Assembly: GCF_000739815.1 (NCBI RefSeq)
Contig: NZ_BBJJ01000035.1
Coordinates: 1-64,000 of the forward strand
Length of the DNA stretch: 64,000 nucleotides
Direction of reading: 5' to 3'
DNA from: Paraburkholderia mimosarum LMG 23256 = NBRC 106338
Lineage (GTDB): Bacteria; Pseudomonadota; Gammaproteobacteria; Burkholderiales; Burkholderiaceae
In this document: positions 17,402 through 26,605 of the stretch, piece after piece
Layout: each line of letters begins with the position of its first letter
Position numbering within the stretch: the stretch's first letter is position 1
Position numbers and translations under genes: made by a program
Notes under the pieces: generated by a model
What the model was told of the DNA's origin: nothing
Database searches by the model: none
Seen by the model: the letters and a program-made list of their open reading frames with translations, nothing else

Positions 17402-19411
17402 ATGTTCGGAAAACTCACGCTCGACGCCGTTCCCTGGCACGAGCCGATCATCATGGGCACGGGCGCCGTCGTAGCGCTCGGTGGCCTCGCCTTGCTCGCC
17501 GCGATCACGCTCGCGGGGAAGTGGGGCTATCTGTGGCGCGAGTGGATCACGTCCGTCGATCACAAGCGCATTGGCGTCATGTACATCATTCTGGCGGTCG
17601 TCATGCTGCTGCGCGGTTTCGCCGACGCCATCATGATGCGCGCGCAACAGGCCATCGCCTATGGCGACGCGGCGGGCTATCTGCCGCCGCATCACTACGA
17701 CCAGATCTTCACGGCGCACGGCGTGATCATGATCTTCTTCGTGGCCACGCCGCTCATTCTGGGCTTGATGAACGTGGTCGTGCCGCTGCAGATCGGCGCG
17801 CGCGACGTCGCCTATCCGTTCGTCAACTCGCTCTCGTTCTGGCTTTCGGTCGTGGGCGCGGTGCTCGTGATGGTGTCGATGTTCGTGGGCGACTTCGCAG
17901 CCACTGGCTGGGTGGCCTATCCGCCGCTCTCGGAACTCGGCTACAGCCCGACCGTTGGTATGGATTACTACATATGGTCGTTGCAGCTATCGGGCCTCGG
18001 CACCACGCTCTCCGGCATCAACTTCATCGTGACGATCCTGCGCATGCGCGCGCCGGGCATGGACATGATGAAGATGCCCGTGTTCGTATGGACGGCATTT
18101 ATCACCAACATCCTGATCGTCGCGGTGTTCCCGGTGCTCACCGGCACGCTCGCGCTGCTCACGATGGACCGCTACCTCGACATGCACTTCTTCACGAACG
18201 AGCTGGGCGGCAACGCGATGATGTACATCAACCTGATCTGGGTGTGGGGACACCCGGAGGTGTACATCCTGATCCTGCCCGCGTTCGGTGCGTACTCCGA
18301 AATCATTGCCACGTTCTCGGGCAAGCCGCTGTTCGGCTACAAGTCGATGGTCTACGCCACGTCGTCGATCGGCGTGCTTTCGTTCTTCGTCTGGCTGCAC
18401 CACTTCTTCACGATGGGCTCCGGCGCGAATGTCAATGCGTTCTTCGGCATCATGACCACGGTCATTTCGATCCCGACGGGCGTAAAGCTCTTCAACTGGC
18501 TCTTCACGATGTATCGCGGCCGCATCCGTTATCACAGCGCCACGCTCTGGACGATCGGCTTCATGGTGACGTTCGCCGTAGGCGGCATGACGGGCGTGCT
18601 GCTGGCCGTACCGGGCGCGGACTTCGTGCTCCACAACTCGCTCTTCCTCGTCGCGCACTTCCATAACGTCATCATCGGCGGCGTGGTGTTCGGCTGCCTC
18701 GCCGGCGTGAGCTTCTGGTTCCCGAAGGTATTTGGTTTCACGCTCAACGAGTTCTGGGGCAAGGTGTCGTTCTGGTGCTGGCTGATCGGCTACTGGCTCG
18801 CCTTCACGCCGCTCTACATCCTCGGCTTCGAAGGCATGACGCGCCGCATGAACCACTATGAGGTGGCCGACTGGCATCCGTGGCTCGTCGTGGCGCTCGT
18901 GGGCGCGGTGTTCGTGGGCATGGGCATTCTCGCGTTCATCGTGCAGATCATGGTGAGCCTGCGCGATCGCGAGGCGAACCGCGACTTGACCGGCGACCCC
19001 TGGGACGGCCGCAGCCTCGAATGGTCGACGTCGTCGCCCGCGCCGTTCTACAACTTCGCCGTGCTGCCGGAGATCACCTCGATGGAGCAGCACTGGGACA
19101 ACAAGGAAGCGGGCCGCGCCTGGGTGCAGCCGCGCAAGTACGAAGACATCCACATGCCGCGCAATACCGGCGCCGGTTTCATCATCGCGGCCTTCAGCCT
19201 GCTGTTCGGCTTCGCGATCGTGTGGCACATGTGGCTGTTCGCGGCGGTGGGCCTGGTGGGCATGATCGCCACGTTCATCGTGCGCAGCTACGACCAGGAT
19301 GTGGATTACTGGGTTCCGGCCGCCGAGGTCGAGCGCATCGAGAATGCGCGCTTCAGACAACTCGGCATCAAGCGTTTCGAACAACCCGAGCAAATCGAGG
19401 AGATGGCGTAA
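17402..19411 (+). CDS. cyoB: cytochrome bo3 ubiquinol oxidase subunit I
   Basis: A 669-residue haem-copper oxidase subunit I with about 15 membrane helices. It carries the haem and CuB ligands: [23 protein letters not shown] (CuB His cross-linked to Tyr, with the preceding proton-channel region), [10 protein letters not shown] (two CuB His) and VAHFHNV (haem ligands). It reduces oxygen to water and pumps protons. It directly follows cyoA and is followed 3 bp later by cyoC. Confidence 0.95.
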   Translation: MFGKLTLDAVPWHEPIIMGTGAVVALGGLALLAAITLAGKWGYLWREWITSVDHKRIGVMYIILAVVMLLRGFADAIMMRAQQAIAYGDAAGYLPPHHYDQIFTAHGVIMIFFVATPLILGLMNVVVPLQIGARDVAYPFVNSLSFWLSVVGAVLVMVSMFVGDFAATGWVAYPPLSELGYSPTVGMDYYIWSLQLSGLGTTLSGINFIVTILRMRAPGMDMMKMPVFVWTAFITNILIVAVFPVLTGTLALLTMDRYLDMHFFTNELGGNAMMYINLIWVWGHPEVYILILPAFGAYSEIIATFSGKPLFGYKSMVYATSSIGVLSFFVWLHHFFTMGSGANVNAFFGIMTTVISIPTGVKLFNWLFTMYRGRIRYHSATLWTIGFMVTFAVGGMTGVLLAVPGADFVLHNSLFLVAHFHNVIIGGVVFGCLAGVSFWFPKVFGFTLNEFWGKVSFWCWLIGYWLAFTPLYILGFEGMTRRMNHYEVADWHPWLVVALVGAVFVGMGILAFIVQIMVSLRDREANRDLTGDPWDGRSLEWSTSSPAPFYNFAVLPEITSMEQHWDNKEAGRAWVQPRKYEDIHMPRNTGAGFIIAAFSLLFGFAIVWHMWLFAAVGLVGMIATFIVRSYDQDVDYWVPAAEVERIENARFRQLGIKRFEQPEQIEEMA

Positions 19412-19414
19412 ACC

Positions 19415-20020
19415 ATGGCTCACGCTGCTACTACTCACGCCCATGGTCATGGTCACGATCACGACGACGGCGCCAGGACCACGCTGGGTTTCTGGATCTA
19501 CCTGATGAGCGATTGCCTCATCTTCGCGACGCTCTTTGCCACGTTCGGCGTGCTCGCGAACGCGACGGCGGGCGGTCCAGGCGCCAGGGAACTATTCGAA
19601 CTGCCATACGTGCTCGGCGAAACGCTGCTGCTGCTCGCGAGCAGCGTCACGTTCGGCATGGCCATGCTGAACCTCTACGCGCAGCGGCGCGGCCAGGTGA
19701 TCGTGTGGCTCGCCGTCACGTTCCTGTTCGGCGCGGGCTTCGTCGCGATGGAGGTGAACGAATTCGCCAAGCTCATCGCCGACGGAGCCGGGCCAGGCAC
19801 GAGCGCTTATCTCTCCGCGTACTTCACGCTGGTCGGCACCCACGGTTTGCACGTCACGGCGGGTCTGCTGTGGATCGCGGTCATGATGCATCAGACCTTC
19901 AAGTTTGGCCTGACCGGTACGATCCGCCGCCGTCTCGCATGCCTGAGCCTTTTCTGGCACTTCCTCGATCTCGTGTGGATCTGTGTGTTTACGTTCGTTT
20001 ATCTGCGAGGTTTCCTGTGA
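19415..20020 (+). CDS. cyoC: cytochrome bo3 ubiquinol oxidase subunit III
   Basis: A 201-residue subunit III with five membrane helices and a His-rich N-terminus ([11 protein letters not shown]), common in Burkholderia CyoC. Conserved [11 protein letters not shown]-like start ([12 protein letters not shown]) and [13 protein letters not shown]. It stabilises the oxidase core. Its TGA overlaps the GTG start of cyoD. Confidence 0.95.
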   Translation: MAHAATTHAHGHGHDHDDGARTTLGFWIYLMSDCLIFATLFATFGVLANATAGGPGARELFELPYVLGETLLLLASSVTFGMAMLNLYAQRRGQVIVWLAVTFLFGAGFVAMEVNEFAKLIADGAGPGTSAYLSAYFTLVGTHGLHVTAGLLWIAVMMHQTFKFGLTGTIRRRLACLSLFWHFLDLVWICVFTFVYLRGFL

Positions 20021-20391
20021 GCCAATCCCATGCCATTCACCACGCTGGTGACGACGCGTCGCACGGCAGCTTCAAGGGCTACATGATCGGCACCGTGCTT
20101 TCGCTCGTGCTCACGCTCGCGTCGTTCGGCGTAGTGATGTGCCGAGTCGTTTCGCCGGAGTTCGGGCTCGCGGCCATCGTCGTTCTGTGCATCGCGCAGC
20201 TCGTCGTGCAGCTCTTTTATTTCCTGCATATCGGCGCGTCGCGCAGCCAGCGCGCCAACACGGGCATCTTCATCTGCACGGCCTTTCTGATTGCGGTGAT
20301 CGTCGGGCTTTCGCTGTGGGTCATGCATAACGCCAACGTCAACATGATGCCGTCGCAGATCTCGATCGACCGCGCCATGGCGCACGATTGA
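20017..20391 (+). CDS. cyoD: cytochrome bo3 ubiquinol oxidase subunit IV
   Basis: A 124-residue subunit IV with three membrane helices ([57 protein letters not shown]). The start is GTG at 20017, overlapping the cyoC stop as GTGA and giving MSQSHAIHH. It aids oxidase assembly. No cyoE (haem O synthase) follows; the operon ends at a GC-rich hairpin. Confidence 0.93.
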   Translation: MSQSHAIHHAGDDASHGSFKGYMIGTVLSLVLTLASFGVVMCRVVSPEFGLAAIVVLCIAQLVVQLFYFLHIGASRSQRANTGIFICTAFLIAVIVGLSLWVMHNANVNMMPSQISIDRAMAHD

Positions 20392-20461
20392 CTGGCATCT
20401 CGCGTCTGCGATGCTGCCCTCGAAGTGGCGTAGCGCCATGACCGGGAACCGACGGGCCGCT

Positions 20462-20491
20462 GCGGCGCCGCCTCGCAAGGGGCGGCGCCGC
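20462..20491 (+). terminator. GC-rich hairpin after cyoD
   Basis: Perfect 11-bp arms GCGGCGCCGCC / GGCGGCGCCGC with an 8-base loop, 70 bp after the cyoD stop. Followed by CGTGCTTTG, a weak T-run. Likely end of the cyo transcript. Confidence 0.6.
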
Positions 20492-20552
20492 CGTGCTTTG
20501 GGCAGGGCCGCGGTACCATCGCTCATCCCTTTCGTGCAGAACGGAGACGACG

Positions 20553-20951
20553 ATGAGCGAACACAACGACAACGCCGGCGAGGCCGGCAAGGCGCGCCGC
20601 ACACTGGTGATGGGCGAAGCGTTCGTGAAACGCGCGATGAGCGATCTCGATGGCTTTTCGCGCCCCTTGCAGGAATGGCTCAATGAGCACGCGTGGGGCA
20701 GCACCTGGCTGCGCGAGGGTCTCGATCTGAAGACACGCAGCCTGTGCACCTGTTCGATGCTGGCCGCGCTCGGCCGCAGCACGGAGCTCAAGGGCCACAT
20801 ACGCGGCGCGATCAACAACGGCGCAAGCGTGGTCGAGATTCGCGAAGTGCTCTTGCATAGCGCGCTCTATGCGGGTGCGCCGGCCGCCGTCGAGGCGTTT
20901 CGATGCGCGCGGGAAGTGCTCACCGAGCTTGGGGTTGCCATGCCAGAGTGA
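20553..20951 (+). CDS. carboxymuconolactone decarboxylase (CMD/PcaC-like) family protein
   Basis: A 132-residue all-helical CMD protein: LDLKTRSLCTCSMLAALGRSTELKGHIRGAINNGAS followed by EIREVLLHSALYAGAPAAVEAF. Length and layout are close to PcaC (4-carboxymuconolactone decarboxylase). The single Cys pair (CTC) could also suggest a redox CMD member. No other protocatechuate gene is nearby, so the substrate is open. Start at 20553 with GGAG upstream. Confidence 0.8.
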   Translation: MSEHNDNAGEAGKARRTLVMGEAFVKRAMSDLDGFSRPLQEWLNEHAWGSTWLREGLDLKTRSLCTCSMLAALGRSTELKGHIRGAINNGASVVEIREVLLHSALYAGAPAAVEAFRCAREVLTELGVAMPE

Positions 20952-21145
20952 GCGGCGTCTCGCGGGGCAGATTGATTTCGTAGTGCGAAGAAATTGAGCC
21001 GTGGCAGTTGCCACCATCGCACTGCTTTCGAAATGCCTTCGTTTGCGTGGCGTAACAACGGGGAGGGGAGCGACGCAAAACCCGCGAAACAGGTATCCTC
21101 CAAACATCCCGCGTGCTCCACGCGGGGCTCGAACTGGAGTCTCCA

Positions 21146-21763
21146 ATGTCCGCCAACCCTGCCGGTTTGACCTCTGGCGTGCGCGAAATCTGGCTGATCC
21201 GTCATGGAGAAACGCAGTGGAGCCGCTCGGGGCAGCATACGGGACGAACCGATATCCCACTGACCGAGCACGGACGAGAGCAGGCGCGCTCGCTGGCGCC
21301 GACGCTCGCCGCACAGCACTTCGATGCGGTGCTTTGCAGTCCCATGGCGCGCGCCATCGAAACGTGCCAGCTTGCAGGCCTTGGCGAGCAGATGACGATC
21401 ACGGCCGACCTGCACGAGTGGGACTATGGGATCTACGAGGGCCGCACCACGACCGATATCCGCAAGACCGAACCCGACTGGAGCGTGTGGCATTCGCCCA
21501 TCGCGCAAGGCGAGGATCTCGCGCGCGTTCAGTTGCGCGCGTCGGCGGTAGTGGAGAGCCTGCTTGCCTTGCGGGGCCGCGTGGCGCTCTTTTCGCACGC
21601 GCATTTCCTGCGCGCATTGGGGGGCTGCTGGATCTCCGGTTCGGCGGCGTTGGGCGAGCATCTGTATCTCGACACGGCTTCGGTGAGCATTCTCGGCTTC
21701 GATCACGAAAGCCGGGCGCTACGCCGCTGGAACGCATTAGGGGAGCGCAGGGCGCTGATGTGA
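21146..21763 (+). CDS. histidine phosphatase (phosphoglycerate mutase-like) family protein
   Basis: A 205-residue branch-1 histidine phosphatase. It has the RHG motif LIRHGETQWSRSGQHTGRTD, LCSPMARAIETC, Glu-containing LHEWDYGIYEG, and the second His in LFSHAHFLRAL. This fits a cofactor-independent phosphatase acting on sugar phosphates or similar; real mutase function is unlikely from the short length. Start chosen at 21146, with GGAG 7 bases upstream. Confidence 0.85.
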   Translation: MSANPAGLTSGVREIWLIRHGETQWSRSGQHTGRTDIPLTEHGREQARSLAPTLAAQHFDAVLCSPMARAIETCQLAGLGEQMTITADLHEWDYGIYEGRTTTDIRKTEPDWSVWHSPIAQGEDLARVQLRASAVVESLLALRGRVALFSHAHFLRALGGCWISGSAALGEHLYLDTASVSILGFDHESRALRRWNALGERRALM

Positions 21764-21963
21764 ACGGCACGCCGGCCGCGCGCCTGGCCCTGTGATCGAT
21801 GCCCAGGACAGCGAGAGGCGGCGGCGGCCATCAGGCTCGCGGCGACGAGGGGGATCGGACGGCTGGGGCCAAGTTGGCGAACGCTATGCCAATGAGACCA
21901 TCGTCTTATGGAACGGGCCGCCCGCCGGCTCCTATACTCCCGGGGAGCCACGGGAGAACAGGG

Positions 21964-22647
21964 ATGCTCAATCAACTCTCCGATACCTTCCTCCTCGTCT
22001 TCGCAGGACTTTTTCCCGTCATCAATCCACCCGCGGCGGGGTTCATCGTCCTGAGCATCCTTCCGCACGCGACGCCTGGCGAACGGGCAATTCTCGCGCG
22101 GAGCATCGCGATCAATAGCCTTTTCATCCTGCTTGGATCGCTGATAATGGGCGCTTATGTGCTGTCGTTCTTTGGCATATCGATACCCGTATTGCGGGTT
22201 GCAGGCGGGTTGGTCATCGCGTTTGCCGGCTGGAATCTGCTTCATAATTCGTTCGGCGACGCGCGCAGTGCGCCTTCGGAGGCGTCGCCTGATGCGGCGC
22301 GCAAGGACACGCTGCGCGCCATGGCGTTCTATCCTTTGACGCTGCCTGTCACCGTCGGGCCAGGATCGATCGCGGTTGCGATCGCCCTGGGCACCGGCCG
22401 GCCGCGCGGCCAGGTGCAGATTGTCAATGTCGTGGGCGTTCTGCTGGCGTTGGTCGTGCTGTGCGGCTGCATTTATCTTTGCGTGCGTTTCGCCGGACAC
22501 GTCGGCAAGCGGCTCGGCCCCGTAGGCACCGAGGTGATGATGCGCTTGCTCGCGTTCGTGCTGCTGTGCATCGGGATTCAGATTCTGTGGCTCGGGCTCG
22601 ATGATCTGCTCGAGTCGGTGCCGCTTTCGGTCAGCGTCAAGCCGTGA
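21964..22647 (+). CDS. MarC-family integral membrane protein
   Basis: A 227-residue protein with six predicted membrane helices. N-terminus FLLVFAGLFPVINPPAAGFI and the block FYPLTLPVTVGPGSIAVAIALG are the two family signatures (NP.G and PLT.P...GPG). MarC proteins are membrane proteins of unknown transport role, not drug pumps. Start at 21964 follows GGGAGAACAGGG. It is the last ordinary chromosomal gene before the accessory island. Confidence 0.87.
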   Translation: MLNQLSDTFLLVFAGLFPVINPPAAGFIVLSILPHATPGERAILARSIAINSLFILLGSLIMGAYVLSFFGISIPVLRVAGGLVIAFAGWNLLHNSFGDARSAPSEASPDAARKDTLRAMAFYPLTLPVTVGPGSIAVAIALGTGRPRGQVQIVNVVGVLLALVVLCGCIYLCVRFAGHVGKRLGPVGTEVMMRLLAFVLLCIGIQILWLGLDDLLESVPLSVSVKP

Positions 22648-23649
22648 GGTTTGGGGGAAAGCGACATTTCAAAAAAGCCGTAACAAGCAAAACTTCGCTA
22701 ATTTGCATTATGTTAAATGAGGAGAAGGAAGCGATGCAGCGTCTTGTTCAAGGCATCAGACCATAGCGGCACGGAAAATCTTAGCCCCTTTCAAGCCCGG
22801 AGGCTGCTACTCGGGCAATCTGCTGCTGGCGACGCATCAACAACACAGCGTGGCTGCTGCGGCAAGCGGCCGCGTTGCGAAGCGTACCGTCAAGCGGTTG
22901 ACGTCGCCTCGCGTGAAACCAGGAACTTGAATCTGCGGTAGATTCCGCGATGCTCCAAGCACGTTGGTGGGGGGGCGCCGATTCGACTCCATCACACGTT
23001 TCCCGCGGCACTCCTGGAGCGCTGCATTTGGAGGCGCGACCGCCGGATGCCCACATGGAACGCCAGCAAAGTCCATCCGAGGCGACGCTCAAGCAATCAT
23101 CGGATTCAATTCCCACCAGGTTCAACGGGCCCTGTCGCAACGCTAACTACGCCAGCAAGATCATCTTGTTTGTGTGTCAGCAACGGGTCAGCCCAAAAGG
23201 ACCAAACAACCTAGCACCCATTCACCTACCCACAGGCCATGGTGCGCGTCGCCCAGAGGCATCGGCCCTGACCTCGACGAGCAGGAAAAATGCAACCTGC
23301 AGCCAAACCCGTCCTATCGCCAAAATTTCCATCAGCTGCGTCACCTTTTTTGTTGTAGTACGACGGCTGTGTCAGGGTCCCCTAAAGAGCCAGGATTATC
23401 CGGCAAAGCCCCGCCAGACAAGGCAAAGGCAGCGCCACCCTTACGTGCACCCGGGATCCTTAAACGCAACAGGAGCCCAGCTCAATCTGGCCGCGGTTGG
23501 CTACCGGAATTCGTCCGCTTAACGTCCTTCCGCCGCTTCCACGTCCGGACGGGGGGAACATGCACCAGATTGCCACCGCCGGTGCCGCCCCTACGCTGAA
23601 TTCCGCACCGGCCGACCGCCCTCCGTGGCGACGGATCGATGCATTGGCG

Positions 23650-23726
23650 CGAAGTGCTACATATGTAGCACTTCGTACTGCCAATTCTGCCGCGCCGCTC
23701 CCAAAGTCCGACTTAAGTAGGACTTT
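23650..23726. promoter_or_regulatory. two related 24-26-bp palindromes, centres 52 bp apart
   Basis: The first (23650-23675) is a perfect 26-bp palindrome whose left half is CGAAGTGCTACAT. The second (23703-23726) is 24 bp with one mismatched pair, left half AAAGTCCGACTT. Both fit AAGT(G/C)C.AC.TA.GTAG.ACTT. The centre spacing is close to five helical turns, so two dimers would sit on one face of the DNA. They lie about 0.7 kb upstream of the ParM-like gene. Candidate operator, centromere-like or recombination site. Confidence 0.7.
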
Positions 23727-24383
23727 TCAACGATTTCGCCCTTCATGCCTCTGCTGGAGAGTCAGGAAGGAGCACGGAGCAAACAAAGACGACGAAGACT
23801 CTTGACGCAGACCTCCGAGGCATGCAGAATGCAACGCAGATAGGTAGAACCTGCTTTACCCTCAGCCGCCACTGCGGCATAACTCTCAAGCAAGACAACG
23901 GGCACTGTATTTTTGTGCTCCGTGCAAGACAAGCGTCACGCCTGACCCACGACTCTGCCGTGGATCAGGTGGACGTGCACCGGCAACGCGGTTGACCTGG
24001 ACTTTCCAGCCCGGGCTCGCGCTCGTCACGTGCGGCAATGCACACCCTCTCCCCGCAATCATCCTCGCCGCTTCAGGCTGTCACTGCCTGTCAATGCGCG
24101 CCGCGTCCCCGGGAATCAATCAAATTTCCACATTCTGTCTGACCGCCTCTCACCGGTCATGGTGTCACGCGCCTCGTCCGCTTCGTGCCGCCATTCCGAA
24201 ATAGCTGAATCCGACCAGTCGAGCCCGTGCGCGGGCGCGCCGGCACTGCCGTAAATCTTTCAGAAGCACCAGCTTTATCCGAGTTCCCCGACATCTACGA
24301 CGGAGGATTGCGAACGCCCAGACTAACTGCCTGCTACCCTTGGCGTTCTGCGCGAAGGCATCGCGCGGCGCATGACGGGATTA

Positions 24384-24412
24384 CTGCGCATCCCAAGACG
24401 CGCAGCTTTTTT
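24384..24412 (+). terminator. intrinsic terminator just upstream of the ParM-like gene
   Basis: Stem CTGCGC / GCGCAG (24384-24389, 24400-24405) with a 10-base loop, followed by C and six T (24407-24412). It ends 21 bp before the ATG of the ParM-like gene. It must end either a transcript from the apparently gene-free DNA upstream, or act as an attenuator in the leader of the segregation operon. Confidence 0.6.
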
Positions 24413-24433
24413 CAGTAACCACAAGGACTACTC

Positions 24434-25462
24434 ATGATCTTCCACGAACCGACTCTCACTCTTTCACCCGCAGGCGTAGCCATGGGCATCGACGTGGGGT
24501 ACAAGGCGGTCAAGGCAGCCTGCGCCGACGCCGGTCGCATGCAGACATTCAGTTTCCCCTCGGTCGTGGCGCCTGCAGCCGACGCACCGCTCAATTCGAG
24601 CACCCAGTTGCTCGGCAACCGGAAATCTGAACTCGAGATCAAGATCGGCGGAGAAGCTTTCATCGTCGACACCTGCGACACGGAACCTGACTCAACCAGC
24701 GTCGTGCGGACTGAACTCGACGATTTCCCACGATCCAAGGAATATGCCGCACTGGTATTCGCAGCGCTTCGCTCCAGTGGATTCAAGCGATTCAAGCAGC
24801 TCACCCTTGGCCTGCCGCTTCATACCTTTCTCCGACACGCGGAATTTCTCGTCCACAAATTCCGCGGTGTCCACGAGTTTGGCCATGGCGAGTTTGTGGT
24901 CGAGCAGCTGACCGTAATCCCGCAACCCCTTGGCGCCTTCTACGCGTTTGCCAGGAACAACTCTGTACGCCTCGACACCCGGACTTCAATCGCCGCAGTA
25001 GACATCGGATACGGTACAACCGACATTTTCACCGCCTCGGCGAGCCTGAAGCCCGACAAGGAGCGATGTGGCGGCTTCCCGGGCGGCGCAGCGCTCGTCC
25101 TGCGCGAGATCGCAGCCCAGCTCCAGCAGCAATATCAGGGAAGATTCAGCAACCTGGATCGCATCGACCGGGCGATCGTCGAAAACCGACCGCTCGTCCA
25201 CAGTGGCGCGGAGATTGACCTCACGCCGTTCCTCCAGCGCACACAGCATGTCACGACGCCGATCTGCAAGGCCATTGCGAATTGCCTGAAGACGACCGAA
25301 GATCTGACGGTGCTAGCAACTGGCGGCGCGGCCCACTACTACCTGCCTGACCTGCGCAAGACGCTGAATTGCAATGTAGAGGTCGTGGAAAACCCGCGCT
25401 TTGCGAACTCGATTGGATTTTGCCAGGCGGCAATCGATGCATGCGCGAGGAGCGCGAAATGA
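24434..25462 (+). CDS. ParM/StbA-like actin-family segregation ATPase
   Basis: A 342-residue actin-fold protein. Phosphate-1 loop GIDVGYKAVKAA (18-29), phosphate-2 loop VDIGYGTTDIF (189-199), adenosine motif LATGGAA (294-300) and the ParM/StbA-type C-terminal NPRFANSIGF (320-329). Such proteins form filaments that push plasmids or large mobile elements apart. Start at 24434 is supported by AGGA 7-8 bases upstream; the Met at 17 begins directly at the fold core and is a less likely alternative. Its stop overlaps the next gene. Resembles plasmid and PRTRC-type ParM proteins, but no PRTRC partners are present. Confidence 0.83.
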   Translation: MIFHEPTLTLSPAGVAMGIDVGYKAVKAACADAGRMQTFSFPSVVAPAADAPLNSSTQLLGNRKSELEIKIGGEAFIVDTCDTEPDSTSVVRTELDDFPRSKEYAALVFAALRSSGFKRFKQLTLGLPLHTFLRHAEFLVHKFRGVHEFGHGEFVVEQLTVIPQPLGAFYAFARNNSVRLDTRTSIAAVDIGYGTTDIFTASASLKPDKERCGGFPGGAALVLREIAAQLQQQYQGRFSNLDRIDRAIVENRPLVHSGAEIDLTPFLQRTQHVTTPICKAIANCLKTTEDLTVLATGGAAHYYLPDLRKTLNCNVEVVENPRFANSIGFCQAAIDACARSAK

Positions 25463-25770
25463 AATATCGCGGCCAATACACGGTCAACTCATCGATGCAC
25501 CCCCTGCTGTGCGAGTTCCTGGCTTCCGAGTCCTCGGCAAAGAAACGGTCGGCGGCGATCACATGGTTTGCAGAGTTTGGTTGTGCTCTTCACAAGCTGG
25601 CTCGAGATGGCCGGCTCGACGCCTCCGGGGCAGCACTGATCGCTAATCTCGTACCGTCGCAGGTCATCCTCCAGCAGCTTCCGGCGGGGGAAGAGCTCAC
25701 GAACCAGCTACTCGAGAACGCAATCGGTGGGTTCAGCTTCTCCTCCATGGACCTGCAGGACACTGAATGA
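25459..25770 (+). CDS. small protein coupled to the ParM-like gene, possible ParR/adaptor
   Basis: A 103-residue, mostly helical protein with no family I recognise. Its ATG overlaps the parM-like stop by ATGA, so the two are translationally coupled. In type II (ParMRC) segregation operons the gene following parM encodes the centromere-binding ParR, so an adaptor role is the natural guess. However, no ribbon-helix-helix pattern is evident and the protein is acidic at the C-terminus (SSMDLQDTE). A hairpin follows the stop. Confidence 0.65.
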   Translation: MKYRGQYTVNSSMHPLLCEFLASESSAKKRSAAITWFAEFGCALHKLARDGRLDASGAALIANLVPSQVILQQLPAGEELTNQLLENAIGGFSFSSMDLQDTE

Positions 25771-25803
25771 CCGGGAGACCGGCCGGGCGAGTCCACGGGC
25801 CTC

Positions 25804-25849
25804 ACCGTTCCTGCCGCGGGATGCATCAAGAATCCCACGCAGGAACGGT
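25804..25849 (+). terminator. hairpin after the ParM-like operon
   Basis: Perfect 11-bp arms ACCGTTCCTGC / GCAGGAACGGT at 25804-25814 and 25839-25849; GGGAT / ATCCC pairs inside the loop extend it. No T-run follows, so it may be a Rho-type end or an RNA-stabilising structure. Confidence 0.5.
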
Positions 25850-26377
25850 AACGATCCTGTGCATCACCCGTTGTTGTTATGCAACACCTTCGCTGATCAG
25901 TAGTGCTAATATACGAGCAGCCCCCGTGGCATTGCTTTGAAATTCGGCAAGTCCCCGCCGGAACATGAACTGGCCTGGCGTACGACGGACAAGGAATACC
26001 TTCCGCTCGCACTACAGGTTTCAGACAACCATGCTTTGATCTCCTGTGTCCTGAGGACATGGCGAGAACATCAAGAACGCGTGTTCTTCGCGGCCACTGT
26101 GCACGTCCGCTCCTCGCGCGGCGGCACAGGCTCATCCATACCCCCGTTCGATCCGACAGACCCGCAGCTCAGTCGCGCCTCGCGACGCCCTGGACCGGAG
26201 CGCGCAACAGTCCCCTGCAACCGGTTCCCCGCCTGCCTTGCGCCCCCCCTTGTCACGGTCGCGCACGCCATCAACCCGCAACGTCATCGACATGCCTCAC
26301 CTCAGAGGCTGCAGCATTTTGCTGCGCGGGTTGCGCCCACCCCCTCCCGGGCGCGCAGATCTACGGAGGAACACGTC
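25850..26377. other. gap upstream of the recombinase operon
   Basis: No supported gene. One frame is open from 25937 into the small winged-helix gene, but it has no ribosome-binding site and no recognisable domain before 26378. The promoter of the recombinase trio must lie here. Confidence 0.5.
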
Positions 26378-26605
26378 ATGGTTCGACGTAAGCGGTATTC
26401 GCGGCTTAACCAGCCGGCCGTTGTTGCGTGGCTTCGGCGTTGCGCGATGTCGCGCATCACCGGAGTTGAAGCGCGGAGCTACACACTGGATTTCCTGGTG
26501 GAAGAGCTGCGGACGCGCTTCGGAATTGAGGTCCACCGGACGACGGTCTTGCGCTTCATCCACCGGATCGGACTCGACTTTGCATGGGCAAGGAGAACCA
26601 AATGA
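26378..26605 (+). CDS. small winged-helix DNA-binding protein, IS630-transposase-HTH-like
   Basis: A 75-residue basic protein whose second half, SYTLDFLVEELRTRFGIEVH followed by RTTVLRFIHRIG, matches the winged helix-turn-helix found at the N-terminus of IS630/Tc1-type transposases (W(T/S)...L...F....S...V...L...G). The DDE catalytic domain is absent. A very good Shine-Dalgarno (GGAGGA, 8 bases upstream) and ATGA overlap with the recombinase start argue for a real small gene and not a transposase scrap. It may be an excisionase-like or regulatory partner of the recombinase. Confidence 0.7.
   Translation: MVRRKRYSRLNQPAVVAWLRRCAMSRITGVEARSYTLDFLVEELRTRFGIEVHRTTVLRFIHRIGLDFAWARRTK

Larger units (their letters stand above)
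22648..24433. other. 1.8-kb stretch with no supported gene: left end of the island
   Basis: No open frame on either strand has a domain, good start signal or convincing composition. Base composition is visibly less GC-rich and less codon-like than the flanking chromosome. The only clear signals are twin palindromes (23650-23726) and a terminator-like hairpin (24384-24412). It may hold decayed genes, a replication or segregation site, or an uncharacterised RNA. No tRNA gene or direct-repeat boundary could be identified. Confidence 0.55.

Noticed and set aside
17987-19462. A 491-codon minus-strand frame across cyoB
   Set aside because: Antisense shadow of cyoB with extreme His/Glu/Arg content and no recognisable domain.
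22960-23000. Possible tRNA T-arm (GATTCGACTCC) near the left island end, which would make a good attachment site
   Set aside because: No matching acceptor stem, D-arm or anticodon arm could be built around it.
24434-25462. Assignment of the ParM-like gene to a PRTRC system (protein D)
   Set aside because: None of the other PRTRC proteins (ThiF-like, helicase, ParB-like) is present nearby, so only a general ParM/StbA-like call is supported.
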